From Guillardia theta CCMP2712 (lineage: Eukaryota > Cryptophyceae > Pyrenomonadales > Geminigeraceae), in contig NW_005434638.1 of assembly GCF_000315625.1 (NCBI RefSeq), forward strand, positions 464,121 through 528,120: a DNA stretch of 64,000 bases. The letters are read 5' to 3'. The stretch's first letter is position 1; each line of letters opens with the position of its first letter. Below are positions 44,794-61,403 of the stretch, piece after piece. The translations under genes and the position numbers were made by a program. A model generated the notes under the pieces. The model searched no databases. It saw only the letters and a list, made by a program, of their open reading frames with translations, and was not told the DNA's origin.

Positions 44794-46447
44794 CGGATGT
44801 ACACAGAGATTCTTATCCCATCACTTTCGTGTCGGAGAATTTTTGCAAACTTACAGGTATGTTGCTGAACAGCCAGAGTTCGTCATATTCTTGACCATGA
44901 GCTTATCTTAGGGTACTCTATGGATGAATGCCTTGGAAAGGAATATTTCTTTTTCAAGGGACCTCAAACAGACAAGGACGCCGTCGAAGACCTGCAGAAG
45001 GCAAGTGTTTTTCCAACGTAAGACTGTCTCACTGGAGAGCAAACAGTCTGTCGAAGACGGAGTAGAGTATGGCTGCAAGCTGATTTGCCACAAACGGGAT
45101 GGGTAACACCGCTCGTACCTATTTATTGCTCTTGAAACATGTTTACAGGAGCACTTTCTGGACCAATCTCAACGTATGCCCTGGTTTGTGTGGATTGCTT
45201 GAACCGACCCGATGCGTCCCTCACAAGTATTTTAGTCAAGGATAAGCAAGGAAATCTGCAGATGATTGTAGGGAATTTGGAGGAGTTGGATGACAAGGGA
45301 AATACCTTGGTACGAGAGCAGGTTAAAGCCTTGGAAACTCAGTCCGTTGAAATTTTTGTTGCTACAGGATTTTCCCTCAGTAGACCATTTCGATTCGACA
45401 GAAGATTTTGCGCATCAGCTGTCCCATAAGATGATGATGCATGTACGTACAACGTACATGCCATGGTTGTGCAAAGGTGGTAACTGTGGCTATCAGGAGA
45501 AGAAGCCAGCTTTTATCAATGAAGCATACACGACTCGTTTGACAGATTTGCAGCGAAATGAGGCAAGTTGAAATCTTCTCAAGGGGCATCATAGAAATGT
45601 CTAACGCACGGGTATGGCAACACCAGGTTGTCTGCGTGGCAGACGCTCGACTTCCTGACTGTCCGATTGTCTTTGCCAACCAAAGATTCTTTGATTTGAC
45701 TCAGGTAGGTGGTTTTGCTTCTTGTTTGAATCTACTCCCAACCTCACTCGATTGACAAACCCGGCAGTACACCCGCGAAGAAATTCTTGGCCGTAACTGC
45801 AGATTCCTGCAAGGGCCCGACACAGACAGAGATGATGTGACTGAGATTCGCGAAGCGATCAAAGCTGGTCGTCCTGTGTCTTCATGCATTCTAAATTACA
45901 AGTGAGGGCGGCCTGTTGTTTGTAGGTCTTGTAATTTTGTTCTTTCTTGCTAACAGGAAAGACGGAACCCTGTTTTGGAATCACTTGCACATTGAACCAG
46001 TATGCTCTGCTTTCTCGCACCAGCTAGACTCTAAAAGTCCTTGAAGGTGCATGACAACAACGGGAGCATCACTTTCTTCGTCGCCTCACAGGTTGATGCT
46101 CATCAGTGCGGGACAGTTGCTGGGGGCTGACTCTGGTCTTGCAGCATGACGTCACGCACCTTATGGACGAGGCGATAGAGCACATCTGCGAAGGCAACTC
46201 TCTCACTCTCTCCAGCTTGTCGCTGGTCTGACGGTCGATGAGCAGGCAAGCCGATAGATCTTGACAAGTACAACGAGGGCAAGAGGATAGAAGAGGCTCA
46301 AGATGATGCCCTTCAGAGCGTTATCTTCTCGCTCCCAACAGCAGACCAGGTGAGAATCTCTTGGGTTGTGTCGTGGTCTAAGTCTGTTTCTCCTTCCTTC
46401 TCCTCTTGCTCCCTTACAGTTTGGCGATCGACATCTGCTCAAGCAAG
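44794..46447 (+). CDS. Tandem LOV-domain protein: LOV1 lacks the photoactive Cys, LOV2 intact
   Basis: Exons 44794-44856, 44912-45000, 45047-45102, 45150-45183, 45236 on spell LOV1: [89 protein letters not shown]. Further exons from about 45560 spell LOV2: [87 protein letters not shown]2 has the canonical GxNCRFLQ flavin-adduct motif; in LOV1 this reads GKEYFFFK, so Cys is Tyr. After LOV2 come [37 protein letters not shown] and FGDRHLLKQ; no kinase or bZIP is visible. The first exon upstream of 44794 and the exons after 46447 are unresolved. Role: blue-light sensing, output unknown. Confidence 0.82.
45001..45046 (+). other. GC-AG intron in LOV1
   Basis: The boundary CTG CAG AAG/GCAAGT and AAACAG/TCT keeps the LOV frame ([13 protein letters not shown]). 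A GT donor at 45018 (GTAAGA) would leave an intron under 30 nt, so the GCAAGT donor is favoured. Confidence 0.6.
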
Positions 46448-47109
46448 GTTTTCATCACTAGCAACGCCTATAGCCTATCAACACTTTGTTCTACTCACAA
46501 TCTCTCCTTCTCAAACTCCTCAGCTTCGTCCGCCTTCCACTAGTCCAGGTCGTCTCATCTCTTCGCTCATCATAACGCGCTGCACTGCCTCCGCCAAGTC
46601 CTGCAGTCCCTCCCCCTCCTACCTTTCTCTCACTTCCTCCACCTCAGCTCCACAGGCTCCCAGTGACTAGTGGAGACACAAGGCAGGCCCATGTGCCTCC
46701 ACACATGAGGTTGGCAGGAAGTTGGAGAGCGAGAGCAAGAGATCCAACAGAGCTCGTGTTCCCTCCTTGTCCTCGTCCTCGTCCTCGTCCTTCTCGTCGT
46801 CCGGGTCCTTGTCCTGCTCTTCGTCCCGCATTCTCTCCCGTCCTCCCTTCTGAGCTTCTGCATCCTCCATGCAGTCACATGCTCAGCCATCAAGCAATCT
46901 CACGAGGGCAGTCACAAAGAGCTGCAACCTCCTGCAACTACTTCCGCTCGGCCAGAGGAGGCAGCTGCTCATCTGGTCTCTGTGTCCTCCGCCTGAGGGC
47001 GATTCATTTTGCCTGCTCCTCCTCCTCCCTCCTCCCGCGCTGGTCGTTGAAGTTCTCTTCCTCTTCCTCCTCCCGCGCTAGTCGTTCAGGTTGAGAGGAG
47101 GAGTGCTCG
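46448..47109. other. Between LOV and VAC14-like genes; possible small acidic ORF
   Basis: May contain the last LOV exons (a TCCTCAG acceptor with LRPPSTSPG near 46520-46545). On the minus strand an ATG frame at 46870-46667 encodes 67 residues with an acidic run (DEEQDKDPDDEKDEDEDEDK) then RALLDLLLSLSNFLPTS. The acid run comes from a GAGGAC microsatellite, so coding status is doubtful. Confidence 0.25.
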
Positions 47110-52936
<5,827 letters not shown>

Positions 52937-53207
52937 TGCGACCACCCCTACCCCTCCCTTAGCCTTCTTCAGTCCTAGACCCCTCCTGTAGAAATTTTCT
53001 CTCCCCGACACGCCCCGACACTGCATGGGATGGAACGGCAGCGAGGGAGCGATGGAGAGAGGATGAAGGAGAGGGAAGGGAAATGAGTGCATCACCATGA
53101 CGTGCTGGCGGTAAAAGACACACCAGCATGCTGATGGCAGCGAAAGAACGCTGATCGCCAGGATCCTTCGCTTTCTGCTCCTCCTCTTCTCCTCTTTGAG
53201 ACTTGCC
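52937..53207. promoter_or_regulatory. Shared VAC14 / IPK1 bidirectional promoter region
   Basis: 271 bp between the VAC14-like ATG (52936, -) and the IPK1 ATG (53208, +). No TATA or other core element could be named. A minus-strand frame overlapping the CCATGG at 53206-53211 begins MASLKEEKRRSRKRR and could be an alternative upstream VAC14 exon, which would make the two 5' ends overlap. Confidence 0.45.
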
Positions 53208-54965
53208 ATGGTCGTCGGTGCCGAGGTGAGGGTTGTTGTTGTTGTCTACACTCAGCTCATTGCACGTGCAGGAAGCATGCCTGCTGACAGCAGCAGAAGC
53301 TCGTGAGTGGCGATACAGGGGGGAGGGCTCCATGAACTTAGTGATGGCCTACATTGGCGGTGAACTCTTCGGGTTTGTATGAGCGACAACTGATAACTTA
53401 GGTTCATGCAGACAAGGAGGGTCTTCAAGGAAAGGTCTTACGACTCCGCAAAGCTCCAATAGACAGCGACGAGAGCTTCAAGTGCGCATCAATAGAGGAA
53501 AGCTACGCATTTCTACAGCGGCAACAGTTCTCCAAGCTTGATGGCTCCTGCCTTCCACGAGGACTCCTCGTCTTAGTGTCTCGAGACTTTCTCGCCAGCG
53601 TCAAGTCCTCCTGTCACGGTCTGCGACCTGCGCACCGGCTGACCAGAGACTTGGACTTGACCGCGAGGTCTGGATGGCTGCTGCCGGATCTAGTATCCGT
53701 GCCTAAGGAGCTCTTGGTGGGAAGCAAGGTCTTTCTCGGCATTGAGATCAAACCAAAGTGCGGGACCCTGCCCGATCGCAAGCTGTTGAGTTCAGCTACA
53801 GCCATCAAGGCACAAGTCAGCAGATACCGCATGATGCAATACGAGAAGCTGAGGACCGGGAAGATAACATCTATCAGCTCCTACGACCCCCTCGACCTCT
53901 TCTCAGGAGATTTGCTGCGAATGCAGACAGCGGTAGAAGTATTGATAACTTCAGGGACACGTTTAGACTCACTCCTAGCTCTCAGGTGCGCAACATGATG
54001 CAGGACCCGCAAAACGTGTTCAGAGTTTGGGTCTGTAGCGGCCCCAGCAGCGCGATCAGGTTGGGATGGACGGGTTTGTCATCTGTGCATGAAAGAACTT
54101 GTCTGCAGACATCTTGGGAGCGAAGAAGAGCTCCGCGAAGTGCTGGGCAGGTTCGTTGCCTTCACTGACTGACAATCATTCAAATGTTCCTTTAGCCCTG
54201 GCCTCTCTCGCAGTTGGGAGTCCGAAGAGGACTTTTGCAGGTATTGTTGCTCGTGAGCATTAGCCTTAAATGCTCTGATTCCCCAGGCTGTAGGCTGTTC
54301 GCCAAAGTCGTTCAGCACTCGAAAGTGCTTGTTCGAATCAGGTGCCCTGTCCGAGTTTGCAAGTTTTGTGCTTCATTCCATTCTTTTATCCTTGCCCATT
54401 GAGTTGGCCGATTGAGTTTTCCCCTTCCTTGCAGGGAGCTACAAGCTCTGGACGCCCTTGACATCGAAAACATCTATCACATGCACAGATGCCTGGCCAA
54501 CCCTGACGAGTATTCAGAGGCTGATGCACGGTCGTCGGCACCTGCTAAGCTCCCTCCTGTACGTTTGCTGTGCGCTCTTCGCTGATCGCTGTAACATGCT
54601 CTTGTCTCAAGGTTGGAGACTGGGACAGGCTCATCGAAGAGTACTTGATTGCACATGTGAGATGCTGATTGGCTCCATCGTAGAGCACTGAACGGTTGGT
54701 TCTTGCTTCTCGACAGAGCGCTAAGGATTGTTCGGTCATCTTCACGCTGACCATGATTGACAAGCAAGAACACGATTCATCCTCAATCATGTCATCAGCC
54801 AAAAGTCATGGATTCGAGCTTGTTGATGAAAGTGAAAGCTGCGCTGTGTTGTACAGGTTTGGCGTGGTAACGTGTTTCCGGATGGAAGCGTTTGTGTCGC
54901 GATTGACACAGGCCCAGATTGACCTTGATATCAAGCTTCGCACCAAAATCCCCGAATACATGTAA
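53208..54965 (+). CDS. IPK1: Inositol-pentakisphosphate 2-kinase
   Basis: Exon 1 is tiny (53208-53225, MVVGAE, donor GTGAGG). Exon 2 from 53272 gives EARE-WRYRGEGSMNLVMAYIG, the IPK1 N-lobe start. The next gives GKVLRLRKAP (ATP-lobe lysine strand), then LVSVPKELLVG, VFLGIEIKPKCGTLPDRK (the EIKPK catalytic signature), VSRYRMMQYEKLRTGKI, YDPLDLFSGDLLRMQTAVE and MMQDPQNVFRVW. C-terminal exons give ELQALDALDIENIYHMHRCL, VGDWDRLIEEYLIAH, SAKDCSVIFTLTM and AQIDLDIKLRTKIPEYM, stop 54963-54965, matching the D-L-D-x-K-P/KIP tail that binds metal in the family. It phosphorylates Ins(1,3,4,5,6)P5 to phytate. The stretch 54030-54400 is not resolved into exons. Confidence 0.88.
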
Positions 54966-55679
54966 GACCATCTCCTCAATGATCCCGTGACCCCGTGCTT
55001 GCCAAGGTCACAAGATTCACGGATCCTGGAGGGGTACCTGGAGCACAACGCAGATAAATGTTGAATCAATCCGCAATAAATGTTGAATCAATCCGCCATG
55101 AGCTCGAATAACATCAACTCTTGTCTTCCAACTTAGCATGAAGATCTCTTCTCCCTATCATCCATGCTCCATGCTCCCTCCCGCTCTCCTTCCGCTTCCA
55201 GTCCCACTTGACCAGTGTTTGTCGGGGACTGTGATCGGATACGGGTACTTTGCCCTGGAAAGAAGGGGGTACCAGCACCCCTCGTATCAATGTCCTCTAG
55301 TGGGTGGGGGTGACACAAAATGGTACAAAAAGCTGGGTAGTTACTCGATCAATGAGGGGGTGGGGTAATCAATGAAGGACCCCTGGAACACCAGACACTT
55401 GGCTTTTGGGAGACACCGACATGCTGGTACTTGGAGGGAATGCAGAGGACATGGGAGGAACCGGGGGGGGGGAGGAGGAGGAGAGTGGAAATGATGGAGA
55501 GTTCATGATAGAGTGGAGAGGATGGAGACGAGTGGAGGAAGGATTGGAGGCAGATGGAGGAGTGCAAGACGGAGTGATGGAGGGGAGAGAGGAGAAGAAA
55601 CAGGGAGCGGGTATGTTCTGACCAAGATGTGTTACAGGCTGTGAGGAACTGGTATTGAGCTCCGTACACTCATTCCAAG
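54966..55679. other. Intergenic, with a GGGTAC-type strip
   Basis: 55030-55090 has a short direct repeat (AATAAATGTTGAATCAATCCG twice, about 21 bp, at 55052-55095). 55230-55370 has GGGTAC/GTACC words like the gene-poor blocks; 55430-55620 is G/A-rich. No convincing exon. Confidence 0.45.
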
Positions 55680-58090
55680 ATGGTTGCTATGCCTGCAGCG
55701 AAGCTGTCGTTGTTGACATGTGAGAACTTGTGAGACTCACCTTGAGTTGAGTTTGACATTCCTTCTAGTCTACTCCTGCCTGCCTGCGCTTCTATACGCG
55801 CAAACTGCTTCTGTTCCTGGTTGTGGATTATCACGTACTCCTCAGCCATGCCCGATCTTGACCAGTAAGGGATACATGCATCAAAACCCCGATGGCTCGC
55901 CGAACGACCAAGTTTTTGAACCGCCGTTGAGTCAGCAAGACGTTGCATGTGAGTGATCAGGGCTGCAGTGCATTCTTGCATGCTGAGAGATGTCTGTTTC
56001 TGAGAGATGTCTGCTTCTGAGAGATGTCTGCTTCTCAGAGATGTCTGTTTCTGAGAGATGTCTGTTTCTGAGAGATGTCTGTTTCTGAGAGATGTCTGTT
56101 TCTGAGAGATGTCTGCAGGTACAAGTAAGGCAGCAACATGCGTGAACAATGTCTGTAACTATGCGAACGGCATGACCGGATTGGGACCGTAAATTTCTTC
56201 ACTGATGATTGGTTCTCCTTTGACACGACATTGTAGATCTAACGTTTGGTATGAATTGAAGCCCGGAAGTCCTGCTGTGTGCGGACACGGCAACCGAGAG
56301 TTCTCATTCTTTGCCAAGAAGGGAACCAACGCAAACAAGGTTGCCGCCTTCCTCCCTTGATACCTACAGTCTGATGGATGTCTAGGTCTTGTTGGTTCTG
56401 TTGGCCGGTGGAATGTGTTGGGACTCAGCTACGTGCCTTGGGAGCACACCCTCTGACCGCAAGATGGCTGTAGACTCGCTGTCTGACAGCTACCAAGTCG
56501 TCGTTGGGGGCGTTCCCCAGACCATCGACGAACTTGCCCCCGCTGTTCCCAAGGCCTTGAAGAATGTTTGGTCGCCATCTGGAAAGTCGACGTTTGAGAC
56601 AGGAATACTGCAGTCAGATTCGCAGTTCGCGGATTGGTCAGTTGTAGTCGTGCCGGATTGTACGGGAGACATGCACATTGGTAACAGGAGCATCACGTAC
56701 GATGCTGGGGCGCCCTCTTGTATTACCGCTCATCATGTCGGAGCAGTCAACACTGGTCTGGCAGTCCAATGGATGATGAAGTACTTTCCTTCCTTGACTG
56801 ACGTGCTCGTGGTTGGAACTGGGCTGAAAAACTCCAAGGCAACGGGTGGATCTGGAGCTTCGTTCTGGGCATGGTATGTGCAAGAGAGGTATCCTAGTGC
56901 GAAAATTCGATCCGTCACAGATTCAGATTTGGCAATTTACGGGCCCGACAAGAAGCATATTTTTCAGAACGATCCATGGGGTACCTTGAATGCGTCGGTG
57001 CCAGATAAGAGTTTCCTTGGCAGCTACACCGCTCCCACCTTGCCCGGCAAGAAACCAAACTTCCTCACCCAAGGTTTCCTCCTTCCTGCAAAGAACGAGT
57101 GGTTCTTTGCAGACGATGATAAGACCTACTACATGAGGTACATCACGCACTACTATCCGTCCATAATCTTCGCCGACATTTCGTTTCTCAATGATCAAAC
57201 CCAGGAGATGATTTTCGTGCAAACTGGTGGAAAATTACACGACTGTTGCTATGACGGTTGCAGTTGTAACGCACAGCAGGAGATTAGAGGTGGCAGGTAT
57301 GATTGGTTGAAATCTCAAAAGGTCACGATCTTGAGAAGAAACAATTTGCTTCCAAATAATTACAGAATTTGGCTTTCTGACCAGAACCCTCATCATTTCT
57401 TGTTCTTCTGGAGTGATTTTGTTACCCATCAACTCATTGTCAATGATATGATGACGAATTTTTATCAAAATTCAACAGCGAACACATGGCTTTTCAATCT
57501 TGTGAACTCCATGGTGAGTTTCACTACACAGGCTGGTGACAGCACCAGCATCATCATCTCAAACAATCTCAAGCCGTCGAACACCTCCATCTGCTTGACA
57601 TGTTTGTCTGGAGTTCTTGGCTCTAAACAAGGAGAGGAAAAATGTCTAATGTCGTGGGGATCTGGAGAGAGCTCCATATCTGTCGCACCGAAGTTCAAGA
57701 CCGACTGGCTTGCTTTGTGGTCCCTCAACGGAGGAGACAGCCCAGATCTGATCATGAGCCAATCGACATATCGTTTCGGGCACGAGTATGTCATCTTGGT
57801 GAGCAACTTTCCTTCCTCGCTCCTCCTGCTTGCTGATTCTTTCCTTCCAGCCAGGAGAAACTCTCGCTCAGATTGCTTCTCGGTTTGGAACGACAGATGC
57901 TGAGCTAGCAGACCTCAACTACAACTTGATCACCCACATCAGCAATCCTTTCCACGTCATGGCTGGAGATGTCGTCTGCATAGTTCCTCATTTTACAGCT
58001 GCTCTTGATAGGATGGGAAATCCTCTTTGCCCGAGCAACTTGCAAACCCTCGGAGCTCAACTCCCTTCCTCGGTGGCTCAGCCTGTGTAG
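55680..58090 (+). CDS. Secreted NOTUM/pectin-acetylesterase-like hydrolase with C-terminal LysM (copy 2)
   Basis: Six exons: 55680-55719, 55769-55948, 56119-56188, 56237-56339, 56386-57798, 57851-58090. The first two give a signal peptide (AAKLSLLTFYSCLPALLYAQ). The core has KPGSPAVCGHGNREFSFF, LAGGMCWDSATC, VVVVPDCTGDMHIGNRS, HHVGAVNTGLAVQWMMKYF and LKNSKATGGSGASFWAWYV, then a shared C-terminal part with KVTILRRNNLLPNNYRIWL and LALWSLNGGDSPD. The last exon is a LysM (PGETLAQIASRFGTTDAELA, LNYNLITHISNPF, AGDVVCIV) plus a Ser/Pro tail. NxS/T sites are frequent. Same probable function as copy 1 (glycan-bound ester hydrolysis, extracellular). The nucleophile elbow also departs from GSSAGG. Intron positions differ from copy 1 almost everywhere. 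Confidence 0.78.
55984..56118 (+). repeat. 17-bp tandem repeat, eight copies, ending in the splice acceptor
   Basis: Seven full units of TGAGAGATGTCTGTTTC (T/C variants, one TCAGAG) plus a last one reading TGAGAGATGTCTGCAG, whose CAG is the 3' splice site of intron 55949-56118 in esterase-LysM copy 2. Confidence 0.93.
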
Positions 58091-58390
58091 ATGAACTTGG
58101 GCCCTTGCTTGCAGGGGTTGTACCCCGCCGACAGGCTGCAAGGTCGGAGTTGGCTGTTTCTTACTTGATAGCTTGAAGATCCTGAGTGTAATGGCATGTA
58201 GAAACTTAACAGGAATAGAAATCTTTGAAACCTCGTTTGAATCTCTTGTATCAGAATCTCATGTCAATCGCTCTGCACTGTCATGTAGCTTGTTTCTATT
58301 GTCCATCCTACAAAAACAGCAATTGCCTATAAAATGCTGCCTCTATAAATGGCGAATTACAAAAAACTTTAACAAATACAAGTCACCGCC

Positions 58391-60301
58391 ATGCTGGGAG
58401 GCGGGGGCGAGGAGGAGGAGGAGGTGCCGCACTCGTTCATGTGCCCCATCCTCCTAGAGGTCATGCGAGACCCTCACGTTCTCAGGTGACAAGCCCGTCG
58501 AGATGTGCTGATTGTGCGATCTGTCATTGGACATGCCCAAGAATGTTCTGATGAGTTTGCTGCTACCTGATCTGTGGTTCGGTCGATGTTGTTGTTCAAG
58601 CTGTTGTTCGGTGCCGCCGTCTTGCCTCCTTCGTTTGAGCCATCCGGCTTGTGACTCTGTAGAGCATGTCTGACTTGTTCCTAGGGAAACTGGGCACACG
58701 TTCGAAAAAGCAGCGATAGAAGACCACCTGAGGAGGTACAAGACTTGTCCCATCACAGGCATACAGCTCAAGGACACAACGATCGTTCCCAACCATGCTC
58801 TTCGAAACGCCATCGTCGACTATGTTGAGATGAAGCAGCGCACGAGACAGCGAACGGCAGGAGGAGTGGCGATCCCTGACGCATGGATGTTGAAGCGCGA
58901 GAGGATAGTGCTCAAGGGAGCCATTGGCCAGGGGAACCAGGGGACCGTCTATGACGCGGAGCTGCTCAACGGGAACGGGCAGCCGACTCAGGTTGCAGTC
59001 AAGCTGTTGAAGGGTGATAACTTCACCCAGCCGCAGCAGATGAACGAGATCTTCCTTATGCAGAAGGCTACAATCTTGTGCGACCATGTCTGCAAGCTGC
59101 TGGGCATCTGCGAGGACAGGGAAGGGATCCTCATGGTGATGAAGAAGTACGACATGAACCTGCGGCAGCTGTGCGATGCCTCCGGTGGGTCTCTCCCTCC
59201 CGTGTCATGCTGCAAGTATGCCATCGAGATCTGCGAGGCCATGGAGAGCCTGCACGCTCAGAACGTGGTCGCGATGGACCTGAAGCCTCAGAACATCCTG
59301 TGGGAGAAGAGCAGCGACGGAGTCTTCGTCAGCGATCTCGGCACCTCCCGCCAGATGGACTTCAAGTGCAAGAGCTTCAGCCCGGGGCAGGTGATGGGAA
59401 CCCCAAACTACATCTCCCCCGAAGCCTGGAGCCCCCCGGCAGGAGGAGTGACGACCAAGACGGATGTGTGGAGCTTCGGCTGCACTCTGCTGGAGATGAG
59501 CACGGGGAGGATGCCATGGGAGACGATGAAGATCGGGGAGATCATGCGAGCTGTGTGCGAAGAGAACAAGACCCCTGACGTCTCCTCCGCACCCCCCGCG
59601 TTTCATCCTGTGCTGATGGGCTGCTTCATGCGAAACCCGGTTGAGAGGCCGAGCTTTGGGCAGCTCGCCGACTCGTTGAGGGGCGTCATGCAGGAGCTAG
59701 AGAAGCAGGAGAATTCTTACTTCGCCACAGCAGCAAAGATTGCCCGAGGGGCGTTGAGCGCGGGTGCTGCCGGTCGAGGCTCGGAAACACCAGGGGAGGG
59801 TCAATCAAGCTCGGTGAGGGCCCTGATCTGAAGTCGACCCCCTCTCACATCCTCCTCCTGCAGCTCTTTACCATGAAAGCGATGGACTTCGCCATGACGG
59901 GAGCGATTGTTGCTGCCCAGGCGTCGGTCATCAAGGAGCAGACGGGGTCACTGGCTGTCTGCTCAGCGTGTCTGTACTGATCGTCGTGGCTTGCAGGAGG
60001 CTGAAGAGCACGATAACTGCCTCGTCCTTCGTGAAGGACTTGAAGAAGAAGGGGGCGAACATGGTGGCAGAAACTATCACAGAGAGACTCAAGTCCAAGA
60101 GCAGTCAGTACCAGGTGGGAGCGAGAAGGTTGGGGGGGTAACAAAGCAAGTTCTGAGCTCCTTGGACAGGACCGCGTGTGCCAGAAGTTGAAGGAGACGG
60201 TGAGGAGTCAGGAATCTCTCTGGATCTCTGTCTCACTTCCTTGTCAGATGTTGAATGCAGCGGACAAGCTGGAGGAATACTCGAAGCATTCCAGCAGATA
60301 A
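58391..60301 (+). CDS. U-box + protein kinase fusion
   Basis: Exon 1 (ATG 58391) encodes an acidic start and PHSFMCPILLEVMRDPHVL. It splices (CTCAG/GTGACA ... CCTAG/GGAAAC) to RETGHTFEKAAIEDHLRRYK and CPITGIQLKDTTIVPNHALR, a complete U-box (E2-binding E3 fold). The kinase follows: GAIGQGNQGTVYDA (P-loop), VAVKLL (Lys), VVAMDLKPQNIL (catalytic loop, HRD changed to AMD but Asp and Asn kept), VSDLGTS (DLG for DFG), GTPNYISPEAW, DVWSFGCTLLEMSTGRMPWE. Later exons encode a helical tail (MKAMDFAMTGAIVAAQASVI, TASSFVKDLKKKGANMVAET, MLNAADKLEEYSKHSSR, stop 60299-60301). Expected to combine ubiquitin ligation with Ser/Thr phosphorylation. Plant PUB kinases have the opposite order. Confidence 0.87.
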
Positions 60302-61403
60302 CAAACATGATGGCAAGTAGTGTATTATAACTCGTAAACCCTCGTCTCGCAAGGTCTTTCTCGATCGCAGGGTCCACACGCCGCCTCATGGTACCTGCTG
60401 CTCACGTCAAACCGAAAGTCCCACCTTACGAGACTGCTCCATGACAACTCAAGAACGTGATGAGAACACAACAACATTATGTCCGTGAAAATAACAGGAA
60501 CTTCGTCAACGATCAGAGTCCCGTTGTTACATCACGAGGGTGTTGGTGAGTTCTATACCATTGTGAGATGGCCTTCTCACAACGGTTCAAACTCTCACCG
60601 TGCATCATAGCGAGCATGCTAGTGGTGGTGATGGCGGATGAGAGTGAAGATGAGTAGAAGGAGAAAGATGAAGAGGATGGTGAGTGGGACAAGGAGGACA
60701 AGGATGAGGATGAGAGGCAGAAGGACGGGGACTAGGATGTGGAAGAGCAGGAGCATTACGATGCGTAGGGGCAGGAGGAGTATGAGGAGGGGCAGGAGGA
60801 GGGGCAGGAGGAGGAGTAAGAGGAGGAGAGAGGGAGGGGCAGGAGGAGGGGCAAGAGGAGGAGGAGGAGGAGGAGGAGGAGGAGGAGGAGGAGGAGGAGG
60901 ACGGTGAACTGCGTTCGCACATCACTCACGTGCATTCAGTGTCGTTCTCGGTTTCAAAAGCCGTTACCCTTAAACATTGTACTTATCCGTTACGTAACGG
61001 ATGGGGCGCTGGAATAGAGCAGGAAGCAGAGCAGGGGAAGAGAGCCAGGGAATGGGGGGGGGGGGGGGGGGAGAAGGAGGAGGAGGAGGAGGAGGAGGAG
61101 AAAGGTGAGAAGGATGATGATGAAGATGAGGAGGAAGGTGAGAAGGAGGAGGAGGTTCATGATGATGAGGAGGAGAGAGAGTGAGGGAAGGTGGGGGGGA
61201 AGAGAAGGAGGAAATGTTGAGACGAGACTTGGAAGAGGTCTCAGGAAGACAACAGAGCAGTGCAACAGGTCAGGCGCGGGGCAGCAGGAGATCATGGCAG
61301 CGCAGAATGAGAATTTGGTCAGAGTGTGAATGTTTTACACTCTCCATTCCTCATCAGTAGAAGTAGACGTAGAGAGGTCACTGAGTTACTGCGTCACCTC
61401 ACA
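60302..61403. other. Intergenic, two GGA/GAG-rich blocks
   Basis: 60640-60900 and 61050-61180 are purine-rich (GGA, GAGGAG, G13 at about 61056-61068, GATGAT). Frames through them are Arg/Glu/Gly or Ser/Pro low complexity. 60960-61010 has ACGTAACGG words. Presumably contains the NAGLU promoter near 61250-61400. Confidence 0.5.

Noticed and set aside
55984-56118. CRISPR-like appearance (regular short repeats)
   Set aside because: The units are contiguous 17-mers without spacers, inside a eukaryotic intron.
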